Assembly (NCBI RefSeq): GCF_001297065.1
Contig: NZ_LHOX01000005.1
Coordinates: 108,877-172,876, forward strand
Length of the DNA: 64,000 nucleotides
Direction: 5' to 3'
Source of the DNA: Enterococcus sp. RIT-PI-f
GTDB lineage: Bacteria > Bacillota > Bacilli > Lactobacillales > Enterococcaceae
In this document: positions 46,322 through 55,729 of the stretch, one piece after another
Position numbering within the stretch: the stretch's first letter is position 1
Layout of the letters: each line of letters opens with the position of its first letter
The notes under the pieces: model-generated
Told to the model about the DNA's origin: nothing
The model's database searches: none
Seen by the model: the letters and a program-made list of their open reading frames with translations, nothing else
Position numbers and translations under genes: made by a program

Positions 46322-47386
46322 ATGTTTTTGGCCATCAATGAAATTCGTCACTCGAAATTACGCTATGCCCTGGTTGCTGGGGTCATGTTTTTAATTGCTT
46401 ATCTCGTCTTTTTTCTGACAGGATTGGCCTATGGGCTGGCACAAGACAATCGGACGGCTGTTGATCAATGGGATGCCTCGCAAATCGTTTTGACGGAGGA
46501 AGCCAATGATAATCTGAATATGTCCATGATCCCCCGAAGCACCTTTGATGAGATCAAAGCCGATGAAAAAGCCATACTGGCCCAAACTGCTGGCGTCGTG
46601 ACCAAAGAAGACAGTAATGAAAAAATCAATGTCAGTTTCTTCGGCATTGACCCAGATCAATTTTTGACACCAACGATCACTGAGGGAAATCTATTTTCCT
46701 CAGATGATGAAGCAGTCGCCGATCATAGTGTGGCCGATGAGTATGGACTTGCTATTGGCGATATTGTTCAATTGGCCGGCAGTGATAAAGAACTAAAAAT
46801 CGTGGGCTTTACCGAAGATGCCCGTTTCAATGTGGCGCCTGTCTTTTATACCTCGATTGGTGCGTATCAGGAAATCCGGTTTGAAACGCAAGACGATAGT
46901 GACCAAGCCAGAATCAATGCCATTGTGATTCGCGGGAATATCGATGCACTCCCAGACGACCTCGTCGCAACCTCGATCACTGATTTCATCAATGAATTAC
47001 CTGGATATAGTGCCCAAGTCTTGACCTTCGGCTTTATGATTGGTTTCTTGATCGTGATTGCAGCGATCGTGATTGGTATTTTTGTCTATGTCTTAACGAT
47101 GCAAAAAGCCGACATCTTTGGTGTCATGAAAGCCCAAGGCATTTCTAGCCGCTATATTTCATTTTCTGTTATCGCGCAAACCTTCTTACTAGCGGCTTGC
47201 GGTGTGCTTGCAGGTGTCTTGGTCACAGTCGGCACATCCCTAGTGCTCCCTGCATCGGTGCCCTTTCAAATCAATTGGTTGTTTTATCTCATATTAAGTA
47301 TGCTAATGATCGTGATCGCTATGATCGGTGCCTTCTTTTCTGTACGCACCATCGTCAAAATTGATCCGTTGAAAGCCATTGGATAG
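46322..47386 (+). CDS. ABC transporter permease (FtsX/HrtB-like)
   Basis: A 354-residue membrane protein with the MacB/FtsX layout: one N-terminal helix (about 18-42, ALVAGVMFLIAYLVFFLTGL), a large extracytoplasmic domain (about 45-235) and three C-terminal helices (about 240-345). GGAGGA stands 7 nt before the ATG at 46322; the preceding ATG two codons upstream is too close to the RBS. It pairs with the ATPase encoded by the next gene. Location in front of crtN suggests export or membrane placement of carotenoid or a related lipid, or a heme/antimicrobial exporter; substrate unproven. Confidence 0.86.
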   Translation: MFLAINEIRHSKLRYALVAGVMFLIAYLVFFLTGLAYGLAQDNRTAVDQWDASQIVLTEEANDNLNMSMIPRSTFDEIKADEKAILAQTAGVVTKEDSNEKINVSFFGIDPDQFLTPTITEGNLFSSDDEAVADHSVADEYGLAIGDIVQLAGSDKELKIVGFTEDARFNVAPVFYTSIGAYQEIRFETQDDSDQARINAIVIRGNIDALPDDLVATSITDFINELPGYSAQVLTFGFMIGFLIVIAAIVIGIFVYVLTMQKADIFGVMKAQGISSRYISFSVIAQTFLLAACGVLAGVLVTVGTSLVLPASVPFQINWLFYLILSMLMIVIAMIGAFFSVRTIVKIDPLKAIG

Positions 47387-47396
47387 GAGGAAGCAT

Positions 47397-48113
47397 ATGA
47401 GCGCAATCGAATTCAAACAAGTAGAAAAATCATTTAAAGATGGAGATACTCAGATCGAAGCATTAAAAGAAACCAATTTTTCCGTTGAAAAAGGTGAATT
47501 TATTGCTATTATCGGGCCTTCCGGTTCAGGTAAAAGCACCTTTTTGACCATTGCTGGCGGGTTGCAAGCACCTTCCAAAGGACAAGTCTTGATCAATAAT
47601 GAATCCTTTAGTGACCAGAAAGAAAAACAGCGCGCCCAAACCCGTTTTAAAGAAATTGGCTTTATTTTGCAAGCTTCAAACCTTGTGCCTTTCCTTACAG
47701 TCAAAAAACAATTACAATTAGTCAATAAAGTCAGCAAAAATACGCAAACCCAGAGTAGTGATGCGTTATTCGCACAATTAGGGATCGCTGATTTGGTCAA
47801 TAAATATCCCGAAGAATTATCTGGTGGTGAGCGTCAACGCGTAGCCATCGCACGGGCACTCTATCATGATCCTACGATCATTTTGGCCGATGAACCCACA
47901 GCGAGCTTAGATTCTAAAAAAGCCATTGAAGTTGTTGAGATCCTTGCCAAAGAAACCAAAGAAAAAGAAAAAGCCACCATCATGGTTACCCACGATACAC
48001 GCCTGATCGATTATTGTGATCGCGTGCTCGTCATGGAGGATGGTGTGCTGACAGAACAGACGCATCAAAAAAAAGCTGTTGATTCAAAGAATCAATCAAA
48101 GGAGTTCGAATGA
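47397..48113 (+). CDS. ABC transporter ATP-binding protein
   Basis: A 238-residue ATPase of the MacB/LolD group: Walker A IGPSGSGKSTFLTIAGGLQ, Q-loop IGFILQASNLVPFLTV, signature LSGGERQRVAIARAL, Walker B TIILADEPTASLD and H-loop VTHDTRLIDYCDR. AGGAGG lies 7 nt before the ATG at 47397. Overlaps crtN by 4 bp. Confidence 0.92.
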   Translation: MSAIEFKQVEKSFKDGDTQIEALKETNFSVEKGEFIAIIGPSGSGKSTFLTIAGGLQAPSKGQVLINNESFSDQKEKQRAQTRFKEIGFILQASNLVPFLTVKKQLQLVNKVSKNTQTQSSDALFAQLGIADLVNKYPEELSGGERQRVAIARALYHDPTIILADEPTASLDSKKAIEVVEILAKETKEKEKATIMVTHDTRLIDYCDRVLVMEDGVLTEQTHQKKAVDSKNQSKEFE

Positions 48114-49597
48114 AAAAGATTATTGTTGTCGGTGCGGGTGTCGCCAGCTTATCTGCCGCCGTCCGTTTGCAAAAATTAGGCTATCAAGTCACCTTATATG
48201 AAAAAGAAAGCCGTCCGGGCGGCAAAATGAATCAAATCCAAGCCCAAGGGTTTACTTTTGATGTTGGTCCCACGATCGTCATGATGCCAGAGATTTACCG
48301 AGAAGTGTTCACATTTGCTGGTGTCGATCCAGATGATTACATCCCTATGGAAAAAGTCGATCCGATGCTGGACTTGCATTTTTCAGACCAGGAATCACTT
48401 TCTTTTTCCAATGATTTGGTTGAACTCACCAAATCACTTGAAGCAATCTCAGAAGAAGATGCCCAAGGGTATTTCGCCTTCTTAGCCGATATTTATAAAC
48501 GCTATGTGATTGCCAAAGAGATGTTCATCACCAAATCATTTCGCACATGGCGGGATTTTTACAATCCGAAGTCTTTGTGGGCAGGGTTGAAACTAAAGAC
48601 CTTTAGTGATGCCTATTCCTCGATTTCAAAATTTGTCAAAGATGATCGTTTGCGCAAGTCATTGGCGTTCCAAACCTTATATATCGGCGTATCCCCTTAT
48701 CAAGGGCCATCACTGTATACCATTATTCCCATGATCGAATTGATGTATGGCGTCTACTTTATCAAGGGCGGTATGTACACACTGGCGGACAGCCTGGCGC
48801 GGTTATTCGAAGAACTTGGTGGTACGATCCATTATGACAGTCCAATAGAAGAAATCGTGATTGAAAACAAGCAAACCAAAGGCATTCGACTTGCCGGCAA
48901 GATGATTGATGCTGATGCTGTTGTATGTGGGGCTGATTTTCCTTATGCCATGTCTAGCCTGCTTCCTGATGAGAGAAAACGCGGAAAATATACGGATAAA
49001 AAAATTGCCGCGATGGATTATTCCTGTTCTTGCTTCTTGCTCTATCTTGGATTGGACAAAACCTATGACCAAACCGCTTTGCATAATATTTATTTTGCCG
49101 ATGATTTCAAGAAAAATGTCGATGATCTTTTCGAAGCTGGGCAACTGCCGCAAGATCCTTCCTTCTATTTATACCGGCCAAGTTTAATGGATCCGTCTTT
49201 GGCACCTGAAGGTCAAGAAGGATTATATGTCTTGGTGCCTGTACCTGAATTGTCAAAATTCAATGATTGGTCGGATACAGTCATTCAAGCCTATCGTCGA
49301 CAAGTGATTGATTTGATCAAAGAGAAGACACCTTATCACGATATCGAAGACCATATCGTATTTGAAGACATCTATACACCAGAAACGTTCAAAGGTCGCT
49401 TCAATGCCTTTAACGGTGCTACCTTTGGTCTAAAGCCAACTTTGGCTCAAAGCAATTATTATCGCCCGCATAACAAATTTGACTATGCAGAGGGACTCTA
49501 TTTTTGCGGCAGCAGCACCCACCCTGGCGCAGGGGTGCCGATCGTGATGCAAAGTGCCAAACTAGCTGTAGAGGAGCTGTTGAAAGATGACCGCTAA
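48110..49597 (+). CDS. crtN: 4,4'-diapophytoene (dehydrosqualene) desaturase
   Basis: A 495-residue FAD-dependent desaturase turning colourless dehydrosqualene into yellow 4,4'-diaponeurosporene. The FAD loop KIIVVGAGVASLSAAVRL is followed by YEKESRPGGKMNQIQAQGF and TFDVGPTIVMMPEIYREVF, the CrtN hallmark; the C-terminal FCGSSTHPGAGVPIVMQSAK is also conserved. The third Gly of the usual GxGxxG is Ser here (GAGVAS). RBS AAAGGAG; overlaps the ATPase by 4 bp and crtM by 11 bp. Confidence 0.95.
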   Translation: MKKIIVVGAGVASLSAAVRLQKLGYQVTLYEKESRPGGKMNQIQAQGFTFDVGPTIVMMPEIYREVFTFAGVDPDDYIPMEKVDPMLDLHFSDQESLSFSNDLVELTKSLEAISEEDAQGYFAFLADIYKRYVIAKEMFITKSFRTWRDFYNPKSLWAGLKLKTFSDAYSSISKFVKDDRLRKSLAFQTLYIGVSPYQGPSLYTIIPMIELMYGVYFIKGGMYTLADSLARLFEELGGTIHYDSPIEEIVIENKQTKGIRLAGKMIDADAVVCGADFPYAMSSLLPDERKRGKYTDKKIAAMDYSCSCFLLYLGLDKTYDQTALHNIYFADDFKKNVDDLFEAGQLPQDPSFYLYRPSLMDPSLAPEGQEGLYVLVPVPELSKFNDWSDTVIQAYRRQVIDLIKEKTPYHDIEDHIVFEDIYTPETFKGRFNAFNGATFGLKPTLAQSNYYRPHNKFDYAEGLYFCGSSTHPGAGVPIVMQSAKLAVEELLKDDR

Positions 49598-50510
49598 CAT
49601 GCCCATCGATTTTGATGACTACCAGCAAGACTTTGCCTATTGCGAAGCGATCATCAAGAAACATTCGAAAAATTTTCATACTGCCTTTTCGCAACTGCCA
49701 AAAAACAAAGCCCGTAGCGTATATGCAGTTTACGCCTTTTGCCGTCGTGCCGATGATGCCGTGGATGAGTGTCATGATCCGCAATTGTTGGCGAACATGT
49801 CGCAACAGCTGCAACGGTTAAAAGATGCTGGCTCCGATCAGGACCGTTTATCCTTGTATCTTGATGACGCTGATCCTGATCAAGCAATTTGGCGCGCTTT
49901 AGCTGTTACTTTCATAACCTATGATTTGGCGTATCAGCCTTTCTTTGATTTATTGACTGGTCAAGAACAGGATCTCTCCTTTCAACAACCCGTATCAGAA
50001 GCAGAGCTGTCTGACTACAGTTATTATGTAGCCGGCAGTGTCGGATTGATGCTGCTGCCTATTTTATCTAGTCAGGCCAATGCTATTCAAGCACCTGCCA
50101 AGCAATTAGGAGAAGCGATGCAACGCACGAATATTTTACGAGATATCGGTGAAGATCTCCGTATGGGCAGGGTTTATCTGCCCAAAGAAACATTGGCGAT
50201 GTTTCATGTCAGAGAAAATGATTTGTCTCTGGGAAATCAACTTGCTTCTTTTATCGATCTATGGGAATATGAAGCGACGATTGCTGAATCACTATATGAT
50301 GCTTCCTTTGCAATGATGCCTTTGATCGATCAAGATTGTCGAGAATCATTGCTGGCTGCGGCCCTGATCTACAAAGAGATTCTCCAAGTGATACGCAAGC
50401 AGCACTATCAAGTCATCGACAAAAAGCAAGTTGTGCCTAAGCAACGCAAATTACAATTATTGTTTTCAGCAAAAAAAATGCTGCGACAAGCTGATCTGGA
50501 GGTCAATTGA
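49587..50510 (+). CDS. crtM: Dehydrosqualene (4,4'-diapophytoene) synthase
   Basis: A 307-residue head-to-head condensing enzyme making dehydrosqualene from two farnesyl diphosphates. The first Asp-rich motif is in YAFCRRADDAVDECHD, the second in NILRDIGEDLRMGRVYLPKE; KHSKNFHTAFSQLP is the N-terminal family motif. Together with CrtN it makes C30 carotenoids. RBS GAGGAG upstream; the stop codon overlaps the start of tetR. Confidence 0.95.
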   Translation: MTANMPIDFDDYQQDFAYCEAIIKKHSKNFHTAFSQLPKNKARSVYAVYAFCRRADDAVDECHDPQLLANMSQQLQRLKDAGSDQDRLSLYLDDADPDQAIWRALAVTFITYDLAYQPFFDLLTGQEQDLSFQQPVSEAELSDYSYYVAGSVGLMLLPILSSQANAIQAPAKQLGEAMQRTNILRDIGEDLRMGRVYLPKETLAMFHVRENDLSLGNQLASFIDLWEYEATIAESLYDASFAMMPLIDQDCRESLLAAALIYKEILQVIRKQHYQVIDKKQVVPKQRKLQLLFSAKKMLRQADLEVN

Positions 50511-51067
50511 TGTACGAACAAATTTTACAAGTCGCGGAATCATTTTTTATGCAGCAAGGATATCACGGTACTTCTACCAGACAAATCGCTGATGCACTAG
50601 GCATCAAACAACCCAATATCTATTATCATTTCAAAGGCAAGGAAGCCATCTATTTTGAAGTGATGGTAACTTTATCAGAAGAAGTCTCGGTCAATCTTTG
50701 GCGTATCTCAAAAGATCCGAACCTCACACTCGCAGAGAAAATCTATGACATGTTTGCTTTTTTGAAAAGGCGTCATCCTGTCAATTTTTATATGATGATG
50801 AATGATATTCAGCATTCCGTATCTAAAGAAACCTCATTCAAACTGTATCATTTATGGAAAGAAAATTATCAAAAACCCATCGTCACCTTATTTGAATCTA
50901 GCGAAACCAAGATTCGCGGCGGCGTCAGTCCAGAATTTGCCACGAGTCAATTGTTTATTTTGTTGGCTGCGCATTTGGATGTCAATCAAGCCCATGATCA
51001 AATGGCGCCGGCGATCGATTTGTTTCTATATGGATTGATCAACGATCAGCCAGAGGCTTCACGCTAA
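50510..51067 (+). CDS. TetR-family transcriptional regulator
   Basis: A 185-residue regulator with the TetR HTH at about 5-50 (AESFFMQQGYHGTSTRQIADALGIKQPNIYYHFKGKEAIYFEVM); the rest is a helical ligand domain. GGAGG lies 7 nt before the ATG at 50510. As the last gene of the ABC-crtN-crtM operon it probably represses the operon through the palindrome at 46286-46305 (inference); the inducer is unknown. Confidence 0.9.
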   Translation: MYEQILQVAESFFMQQGYHGTSTRQIADALGIKQPNIYYHFKGKEAIYFEVMVTLSEEVSVNLWRISKDPNLTLAEKIYDMFAFLKRRHPVNFYMMMNDIQHSVSKETSFKLYHLWKENYQKPIVTLFESSETKIRGGVSPEFATSQLFILLAAHLDVNQAHDQMAPAIDLFLYGLINDQPEASR

Positions 51068-51140
51068 CTGAAAACAACTAGACACCTGTATCTATTTGAT
51101 GTAAAATCTGACGGTATATGTAATGAGAGGAAGTCCTTTT

Positions 51141-51707
51141 ATGTCTAAAAACCGCATCGAAGCTTTTACTGATGCAGTCATCGTCATTGTGATGACGTTG
51201 CTGGTGCTCGAACTTCACCAACCTGAAGGGGATACTTTTGCTGCTTTTCTTGGCGTCGAACATTAATTTATTATCTATTTGATCAGTTTCATTATGCTAG
51301 CAACTTATTGGAACAACCACCACCATTTATTTCAAATCGTGCATAAAATCAATGGCTGGACTTTATGGACCAATCACCTGCTGATTCAAGCGTTGACCTT
51401 GTTTCCATTTGTTACCTCTTGGGTCAGTCAGTACCCCACGGCACTTGCGCCGCAAATGCTGTATGGCTGAGTGATCTTGTTGACAGACTTCAGTTTTTTT
51501 CTTTTGGGGCGTTCATTAGTCGAAGCCAATCCTGAGAATCAGGGACTCTTACACTTGTTTCAAGGATACCGCAAACTTTATTTCACTTTGTTCATCAACT
51601 GCCTCGCCTTGCTTATGGGCTGGTTGATCCATCCACTCTCTGTGATCATCATGGATAGTCTTGTTTTGATTTTATGGGTGATCCCTGAAAAAAAGTTGAA
51701 ACGTTGA
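51141..51707 (+). pseudogene. TMEM175/DUF1211-type membrane protein, interrupted by two in-frame stops
   Basis: One continuous reading frame encodes MSKNRIEAFTDAVIVIVMTL at the start, then FIIYLISFIMLATYWNNHHHLF and the helices of a TMEM175-like potassium channel protein to the stop at 51705-51707. It is broken by TAA at 51264-51266 and TGA at 51468-51470 without any frameshift. The family's N-terminal RxxAFTDA and WxNHHxxF-like motifs are intact. GAGGAAG stands before the ATG. Most likely a recently inactivated gene. Confidence 0.85.
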
Positions 51708-51714
51708 TTAAATA

Positions 51715-51761
51715 AACATGCAGCAAAGTACTGATAGAACCAGTAGGCTTTGCTGCATGTT
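51715..51761. terminator. Bidirectional terminator between the TMEM175 pseudogene and the KDG kinase gene
   Basis: AACATGCAGCAAAG and CTTTGCTGCATGTT, perfect 14-bp stem around 19 nt, T7 on the plus strand. Confidence 0.93.
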
Positions 51762-51764
51762 TTT

Positions 51765-52769
51765 TTATCTAATCAAATCTGTTCCTGGTGCGTGCATGAC
51801 TTGCTCCACTTGCTCGACAGTCGTCAAACAGACATCACCTAACATCGTATGCGCCAAGACAGCATTGTTAATGGCAAATGTGGCGGTTTTTTCGATGGTC
51901 CATTTTTGGTTATATCCATAGAGGATACCTGCTGCATACGCATCGCCGGCCCCGATTCTGTCAAGAACTTGCAGCAATTGTGCTTCTGATTCGTACGCTT
52001 CGGTTTGTGTAATAAGCTTGCCACTGATCAATTGTTGATCAGCAACTGCCATTCGATTCGTGCCACAGAACCATTTGATGTCATACTGCTGCATAAAAGA
52101 TTGAACCAACTGCTCATCTGTTTCGTCAGTAAAAGCTTTGCGATAATCTAATAATTCAGCAAGGTCCCGTGTCGAACCAAACACAATATCACAATATGGC
52201 AAAATCGTTTCGTACCTTTTTTTCAATTTAGCCCGATCGGCTTCGTCATTCAAGCTGGGGCGGAAATTAAAATCAAAACAAACAGCCACTTGCTGCTGTT
52301 TTGCCGCTTGGACCAATGCCAAAGCGGTTTGCCAAGTAGATTTTGTTAGGCTCAAAGAGATACCGCAGATGTGCAGCAAATCAATTTGTGCTAAAAATGC
52401 TTCCACATCATAGCTATCCGGGCCCGAAACACCAAATGAACTATTGTGGCGATTTTGATAGGTGACATAAGTTGGCCTAGCGCCATACCCTACTTCTGCA
52501 AAATAACTGCCGATGTGGTTATGTCGTTTGCCGACAAATGTGGTTTGGATGCCATAAGTTTGTAAATTGGCTTTTGCTGTATCACCTAAACGATTGTCTG
52601 GAACTTGTGTCAACAGTGCGGTATCTAAGCCAAAATGCGCCAAGTTTCCCAATAGATTGACGCCAGTTCCAGTAAAGTCCATACGCAATGAATGGGTTTG
52701 TTCCAATGTTCGATATTCAGGTGGTGTCAAACGCATCATCACTTCACCATACGCACCTATTCGCATCAT
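51765..52769 (-). CDS. kdgK: 2-keto-3-deoxygluconate kinase (PfkB family)
   Basis: A 334-residue ribokinase-fold sugar kinase. N-terminal GAYGEVMMRLTPPEY, the substrate region FTGTGVNLLGNLAHFGLDT and the catalytic signature VLDRIGAGDAYAAGILYG are of the KDG kinase type. RBS GGAGGGG; the start overlaps the stop of the aldolase gene (TAATG). It closes the operon, presumably feeding KDPG to the adjacent aldolase; KDG may come from a second branch since the DgaE route already yields phosphorylated KDG. Confidence 0.88.
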   Translation of the reverse strand: MMRIGAYGEVMMRLTPPEYRTLEQTHSLRMDFTGTGVNLLGNLAHFGLDTALLTQVPDNRLGDTAKANLQTYGIQTTFVGKRHNHIGSYFAEVGYGARPTYVTYQNRHNSSFGVSGPDSYDVEAFLAQIDLLHICGISLSLTKSTWQTALALVQAAKQQQVAVCFDFNFRPSLNDEADRAKLKKRYETILPYCDIVFGSTRDLAELLDYRKAFTDETDEQLVQSFMQQYDIKWFCGTNRMAVADQQLISGKLITQTEAYESEAQLLQVLDRIGAGDAYAAGILYGYNQKWTIEKTATFAINNAVLAHTMLGDVCLTTVEQVEQVMHAPGTDLIR

Positions 52770-53530
52770 TACCCCTCCATTTGTCCAGACGCTGCTAACA
52801 CTTTTTTGGTTATTGCTAAGAGCGTTTTGACATCTTCAGGTCTTGTATCGCCCGTATGTGCGTCAATGATCGAGCTATAAATATGAGGAATGATTTTTTT
52901 GACCCCCGCATTCACGGCAATTTGCAGAATTTCTTCATAGTTGTCAAGGTCAATACCACCGGTGGGTTCCAAATAAAAATCGTTCGCTCCACAGGCTTTT
53001 GCTACTGCTTCGAATTCGTCCTTATGCGCCAAACCTTTCATCGGAAAGTACTTCACAGAACTTGCGCCCATATCCTTAAGCAAAGCAATTGCCGTTTCAA
53101 CCGGAACATCCGCAGCAACTTGTTGGCTGCTCAAGGGACCAGTTGCTATATTGACGAATCCGACTTTTCCTGTTGGCGAAACCAACGCATTGATCACTGT
53201 TTCTGACTGGCCTAAAAGTGCTCTCGAAGCTGCAGCGCCAGTAAAGACTTGGTTGACATGTTGCGGTTGCAATACAGCTGAGATACGCGTGACCATCGCG
53301 CTTTGATTTGGATCACCTGCGCCTAATCCTACTGAGAGCGCATTGTTTGTTACGGCTTGATAGCGTTTCATGTCTTCGATAGCCGCTTCATCCGTAGGAT
53401 AATTCTTGGATAGCACCCCTAAAACAACATGTCCCTCTGCTGCTTCATAACAAGCTTCTGCATTTTCAACCGAATTCGCCAAGACATTCAGGCAAACGCG
53501 TTGATTTAAATAATTTGGTGTTACATTCAT
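52769..53530 (-). CDS. dgaF: 2-dehydro-3-deoxy-6-phosphogluconate aldolase (DgaF type)
   Basis: A 253-residue aldolase of the KDGP (DUF1341/DgaF) family, not the classical Eda type. Conserved stretches: LNVLANSVENAEACYEAAEG, SVGLGAGDPNQSAMV, GKVGFVNIATGPLS, the Schiff-base region SVKYFPMKGLAHKDEF and LEPTGGIDLDNY. It cleaves KDPG to pyruvate and glyceraldehyde-3-P. Overlaps the DgaE-like gene by 4 bp. Confidence 0.88.
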   Translation of the reverse strand: MNVTPNYLNQRVCLNVLANSVENAEACYEAAEGHVVLGVLSKNYPTDEAAIEDMKRYQAVTNNALSVGLGAGDPNQSAMVTRISAVLQPQHVNQVFTGAAASRALLGQSETVINALVSPTGKVGFVNIATGPLSSQQVAADVPVETAIALLKDMGASSVKYFPMKGLAHKDEFEAVAKACGANDFYLEPTGGIDLDNYEEILQIAVNAGVKKIIPHIYSSIIDAHTGDTRPEDVKTLLAITKKVLAASGQMEG

Positions 53531-54633
53531 TGGTTTGACTCTCCTATCATAATTTGTTGCAATCTTTTGATGATGGTGCGCATTTCATCGCCATCTACAG
53601 CCCGAATATCAAATTCAATGATCCCATTGTTGGCTTGATATTCTCTGGTATAAATTGCTGGATCAGCCGCCTTTAAGGCTGTGATCACATTCACTGCCGA
53701 TCCATTGATCACTTTCACGCTGGCTCTATAGATATCCCGACCCGCGCCATCTTGCACTATGGTTCCTTCTAATCCTGTAATTTGATTGACCGCGTCAATA
53801 AAAGGCTGAAGCCGTTGTATCATGGATGCGCCTGATTCAGTTCCCTCTGCTAGATAGCTGACCACCGCTTCAGTAAAACCAAGCATATTGTCCTTGCCAA
53901 TCTTCATTGATCGTCCAATGCCTTTAGACTGTAGACGTACCCATTCGATATATTGCGCTTTACCGATCACTAAGCCAGCACTCGGACCCGATAGGGCTTT
54001 GGCACCAGAGTAAATCACTAAATCGGCACCAGCTTCGCTGTAGGCAAACAAGTCTTCTTCGGCAGCAGCATCCACGATCAATGGTAGATGGTACGCTTGT
54101 GCAACTTCCGCTGCTTGTGCAACAGTCAGCATGCTTTTTTGCACAGTGTGGTGACTTTTGATATATAAAATCGCTGCTGTTTCTGGTGTGATCATTTGGG
54201 CAATATGCGCCGCCGTACACATATTGGCGTAGCCAGCTTCTACTACTGTTCCGCCACCTTGTTCCACCATGACTTCAACAGGTGTCCCATAGTCTACGTT
54301 ATGGCCTTTAGGTAGAATGATGTCTCGCTTGGTGATTTTCGAACTATAAGGATGATAGAGGTGATACATATCTCCTTGTCCAATTACAGCAGCGACAGAC
54401 TGGGCAATCCCTGCCGAAGCTGAAGATACGATCTGGGCATCTTCTACCTTTAGTGACTTGGCTAAGTAGGCACCCGTTTTCACAGCCAAATCAGCCATGT
54501 CGAAAAAATGTTCCCCGCCATATCTCTGCGCTTCTAAAACCCCGCTGCTTACTTTAGATACACCTAATACCGTCATTTTTCCAGAGGCATTGATCACTTC
54601 TTTCAAGTCAAGATCGTCAATCGTTAGTTTCAA
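53527..54633 (-). CDS. dgaE: DgaE-like PLP-dependent D-glucosaminate-6-P ammonia-lyase
   Basis: A 368-residue SelA-like type I PLP enzyme. INASGKMTVLGVSKVS at the N-terminus, VSSASAGIAQSVAAVIG, the PLP Lys in DLVIYSGAKALSGPSAGLVIG and RSMKIGKDNMLG match DgaE and related lyases. It would convert D-glucosaminate-6-P to KDPG plus ammonia. A TTG at 54648 overlaps its RBS; GGAGG lies 8 nt before the TTG at 54633, which is preferred. Overlaps the amidohydrolase gene by 17 bp. The exact substrate is inferred from the neighbours. Confidence 0.82.
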   Translation of the reverse strand: MKLTIDDLDLKEVINASGKMTVLGVSKVSSGVLEAQRYGGEHFFDMADLAVKTGAYLAKSLKVEDAQIVSSASAGIAQSVAAVIGQGDMYHLYHPYSSKITKRDIILPKGHNVDYGTPVEVMVEQGGGTVVEAGYANMCTAAHIAQMITPETAAILYIKSHHTVQKSMLTVAQAAEVAQAYHLPLIVDAAAEEDLFAYSEAGADLVIYSGAKALSGPSAGLVIGKAQYIEWVRLQSKGIGRSMKIGKDNMLGFTEAVVSYLAEGTESGASMIQRLQPFIDAVNQITGLEGTIVQDGAGRDIYRASVKVINGSAVNVITALKAADPAIYTREYQANNGIIEFDIRAVDGDEMRTIIKRLQQIMIGESNQ

Positions 54634-55729
54634 AAAGTTCTCCTCCAATCACCGCTATTGTTGGAATGATCTGCACCGATGTCGTCCTCGTGTTGCCGTT
54701 TGAATCAGTCAACACTTTGTCTTCTTCTTTAAAAGAAAAAATCGTCAAATCTGCATCATATCCTACAGCAATTTTGCCTTTATTATTTAGACGAAATTGC
54801 GCTGCAGGTGCTGCAGTTACTTTCTCAATGATCTCTTTCCAATCATATCCTATAACAGCTAATTTTTCCATTGTCGTTGCTAGGTCATAAACTGGTCCGT
54901 TGGTTCGATTACGAATATAAATATCTGAACTGATTGATGAAGCTTTGATTCCTGCGGCTAAGGCATGTTCAGCTACGTCAAAGTTAAAACTGTCCGTACC
55001 ATGACCAATATCAAAGGCAATGCCTTTATGGTACGCATCAAAGACAAAGGATTTGATTGATTGGTTCTCTTGGTTCAAGATCCCATTTTCTTTCCCATTG
55101 AAACAATGGGTCAAGACATCTCCTTGTTCCATGTGCGCTAAGATTGTTTCGAGAGAAGGTGGTGCGGAACCAATATGGACCATCAAAGGCAAACTTTGAT
55201 TGGCATTTTGGATCTCCTTTGCAAGCACTAATGGCTTGATGCCATTCTCGCCAATCACCGTCTTACTCATTCTGGCTTTCAATCCAACGATGAAATCAGG
55301 ACATGTGCGCAAAGCTTGCGCTACTAAGTCAAATTTGATTTTTGATAAATCAGCTAGTTCATCTTGCGCCACGATTCCCCACTTCGATATATTGACTAAT
55401 GCATAAACATTGGTCGTCGCTTCTTTTGCCAAGTCATAGAACCGATGAATGTTTTCAGCACCCGTTGTTCCTGCATCAATGACCGTTGTCACGCCCTGTT
55501 TATACCCAATCTCGTCTGGGTAATCATAATATAAGCTCATTTCTTCAAAGCAATGCACATGATCATCGATCCAGCCTGCCGAAATAAATGCGCCTTCTTC
55601 CAAGTGATACTCATTGACAGCGGAATCTTTGATCTGAGATTCAATTTTGACAATTTTTCCATCTTTGATCGCAATATCCATCTTCTTATGATCGATCGTC
55701 TGCGCATCACGAATAATCAAATCAAACAT
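54617..55729 (-). CDS. Amidohydrolase/deacetylase of the COG3964 (EF0837-like) group
   Basis: A 370-residue metal-dependent amidohydrolase. Metal ligands: HxH in ISAGWIDDHVHCFEEM, carboxylated Lys probably in IVGLKARMSKTV, His in PLMVHIGSAPP and LTHCFNG, and catalytic Asp in SSDIYIRNRT. Annotated elsewhere as dihydroorotase, but the pattern is of the COG3964 group beside dgaE/dgaF homologues, so it probably removes an acyl group from an amino-sugar acid (inference). Start at ATG 55729 (MFDLII); the frame opens to 55753. Confidence 0.85.
   Translation of the reverse strand: MFDLIIRDAQTIDHKKMDIAIKDGKIVKIESQIKDSAVNEYHLEEGAFISAGWIDDHVHCFEEMSLYYDYPDEIGYKQGVTTVIDAGTTGAENIHRFYDLAKEATTNVYALVNISKWGIVAQDELADLSKIKFDLVAQALRTCPDFIVGLKARMSKTVIGENGIKPLVLAKEIQNANQSLPLMVHIGSAPPSLETILAHMEQGDVLTHCFNGKENGILNQENQSIKSFVFDAYHKGIAFDIGHGTDSFNFDVAEHALAAGIKASSISSDIYIRNRTNGPVYDLATTMEKLAVIGYDWKEIIEKVTAAPAAQFRLNNKGKIAVGYDADLTIFSFKEEDKVLTDSNGNTRTTSVQIIPTIAVIGGELFETND

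Noticed and set aside
46391..46660. Minus-strand frame opposite the ABC permease
   Set aside because: It lies fully within the permease gene, has no RBS, and its composition reflects the complementary strand.
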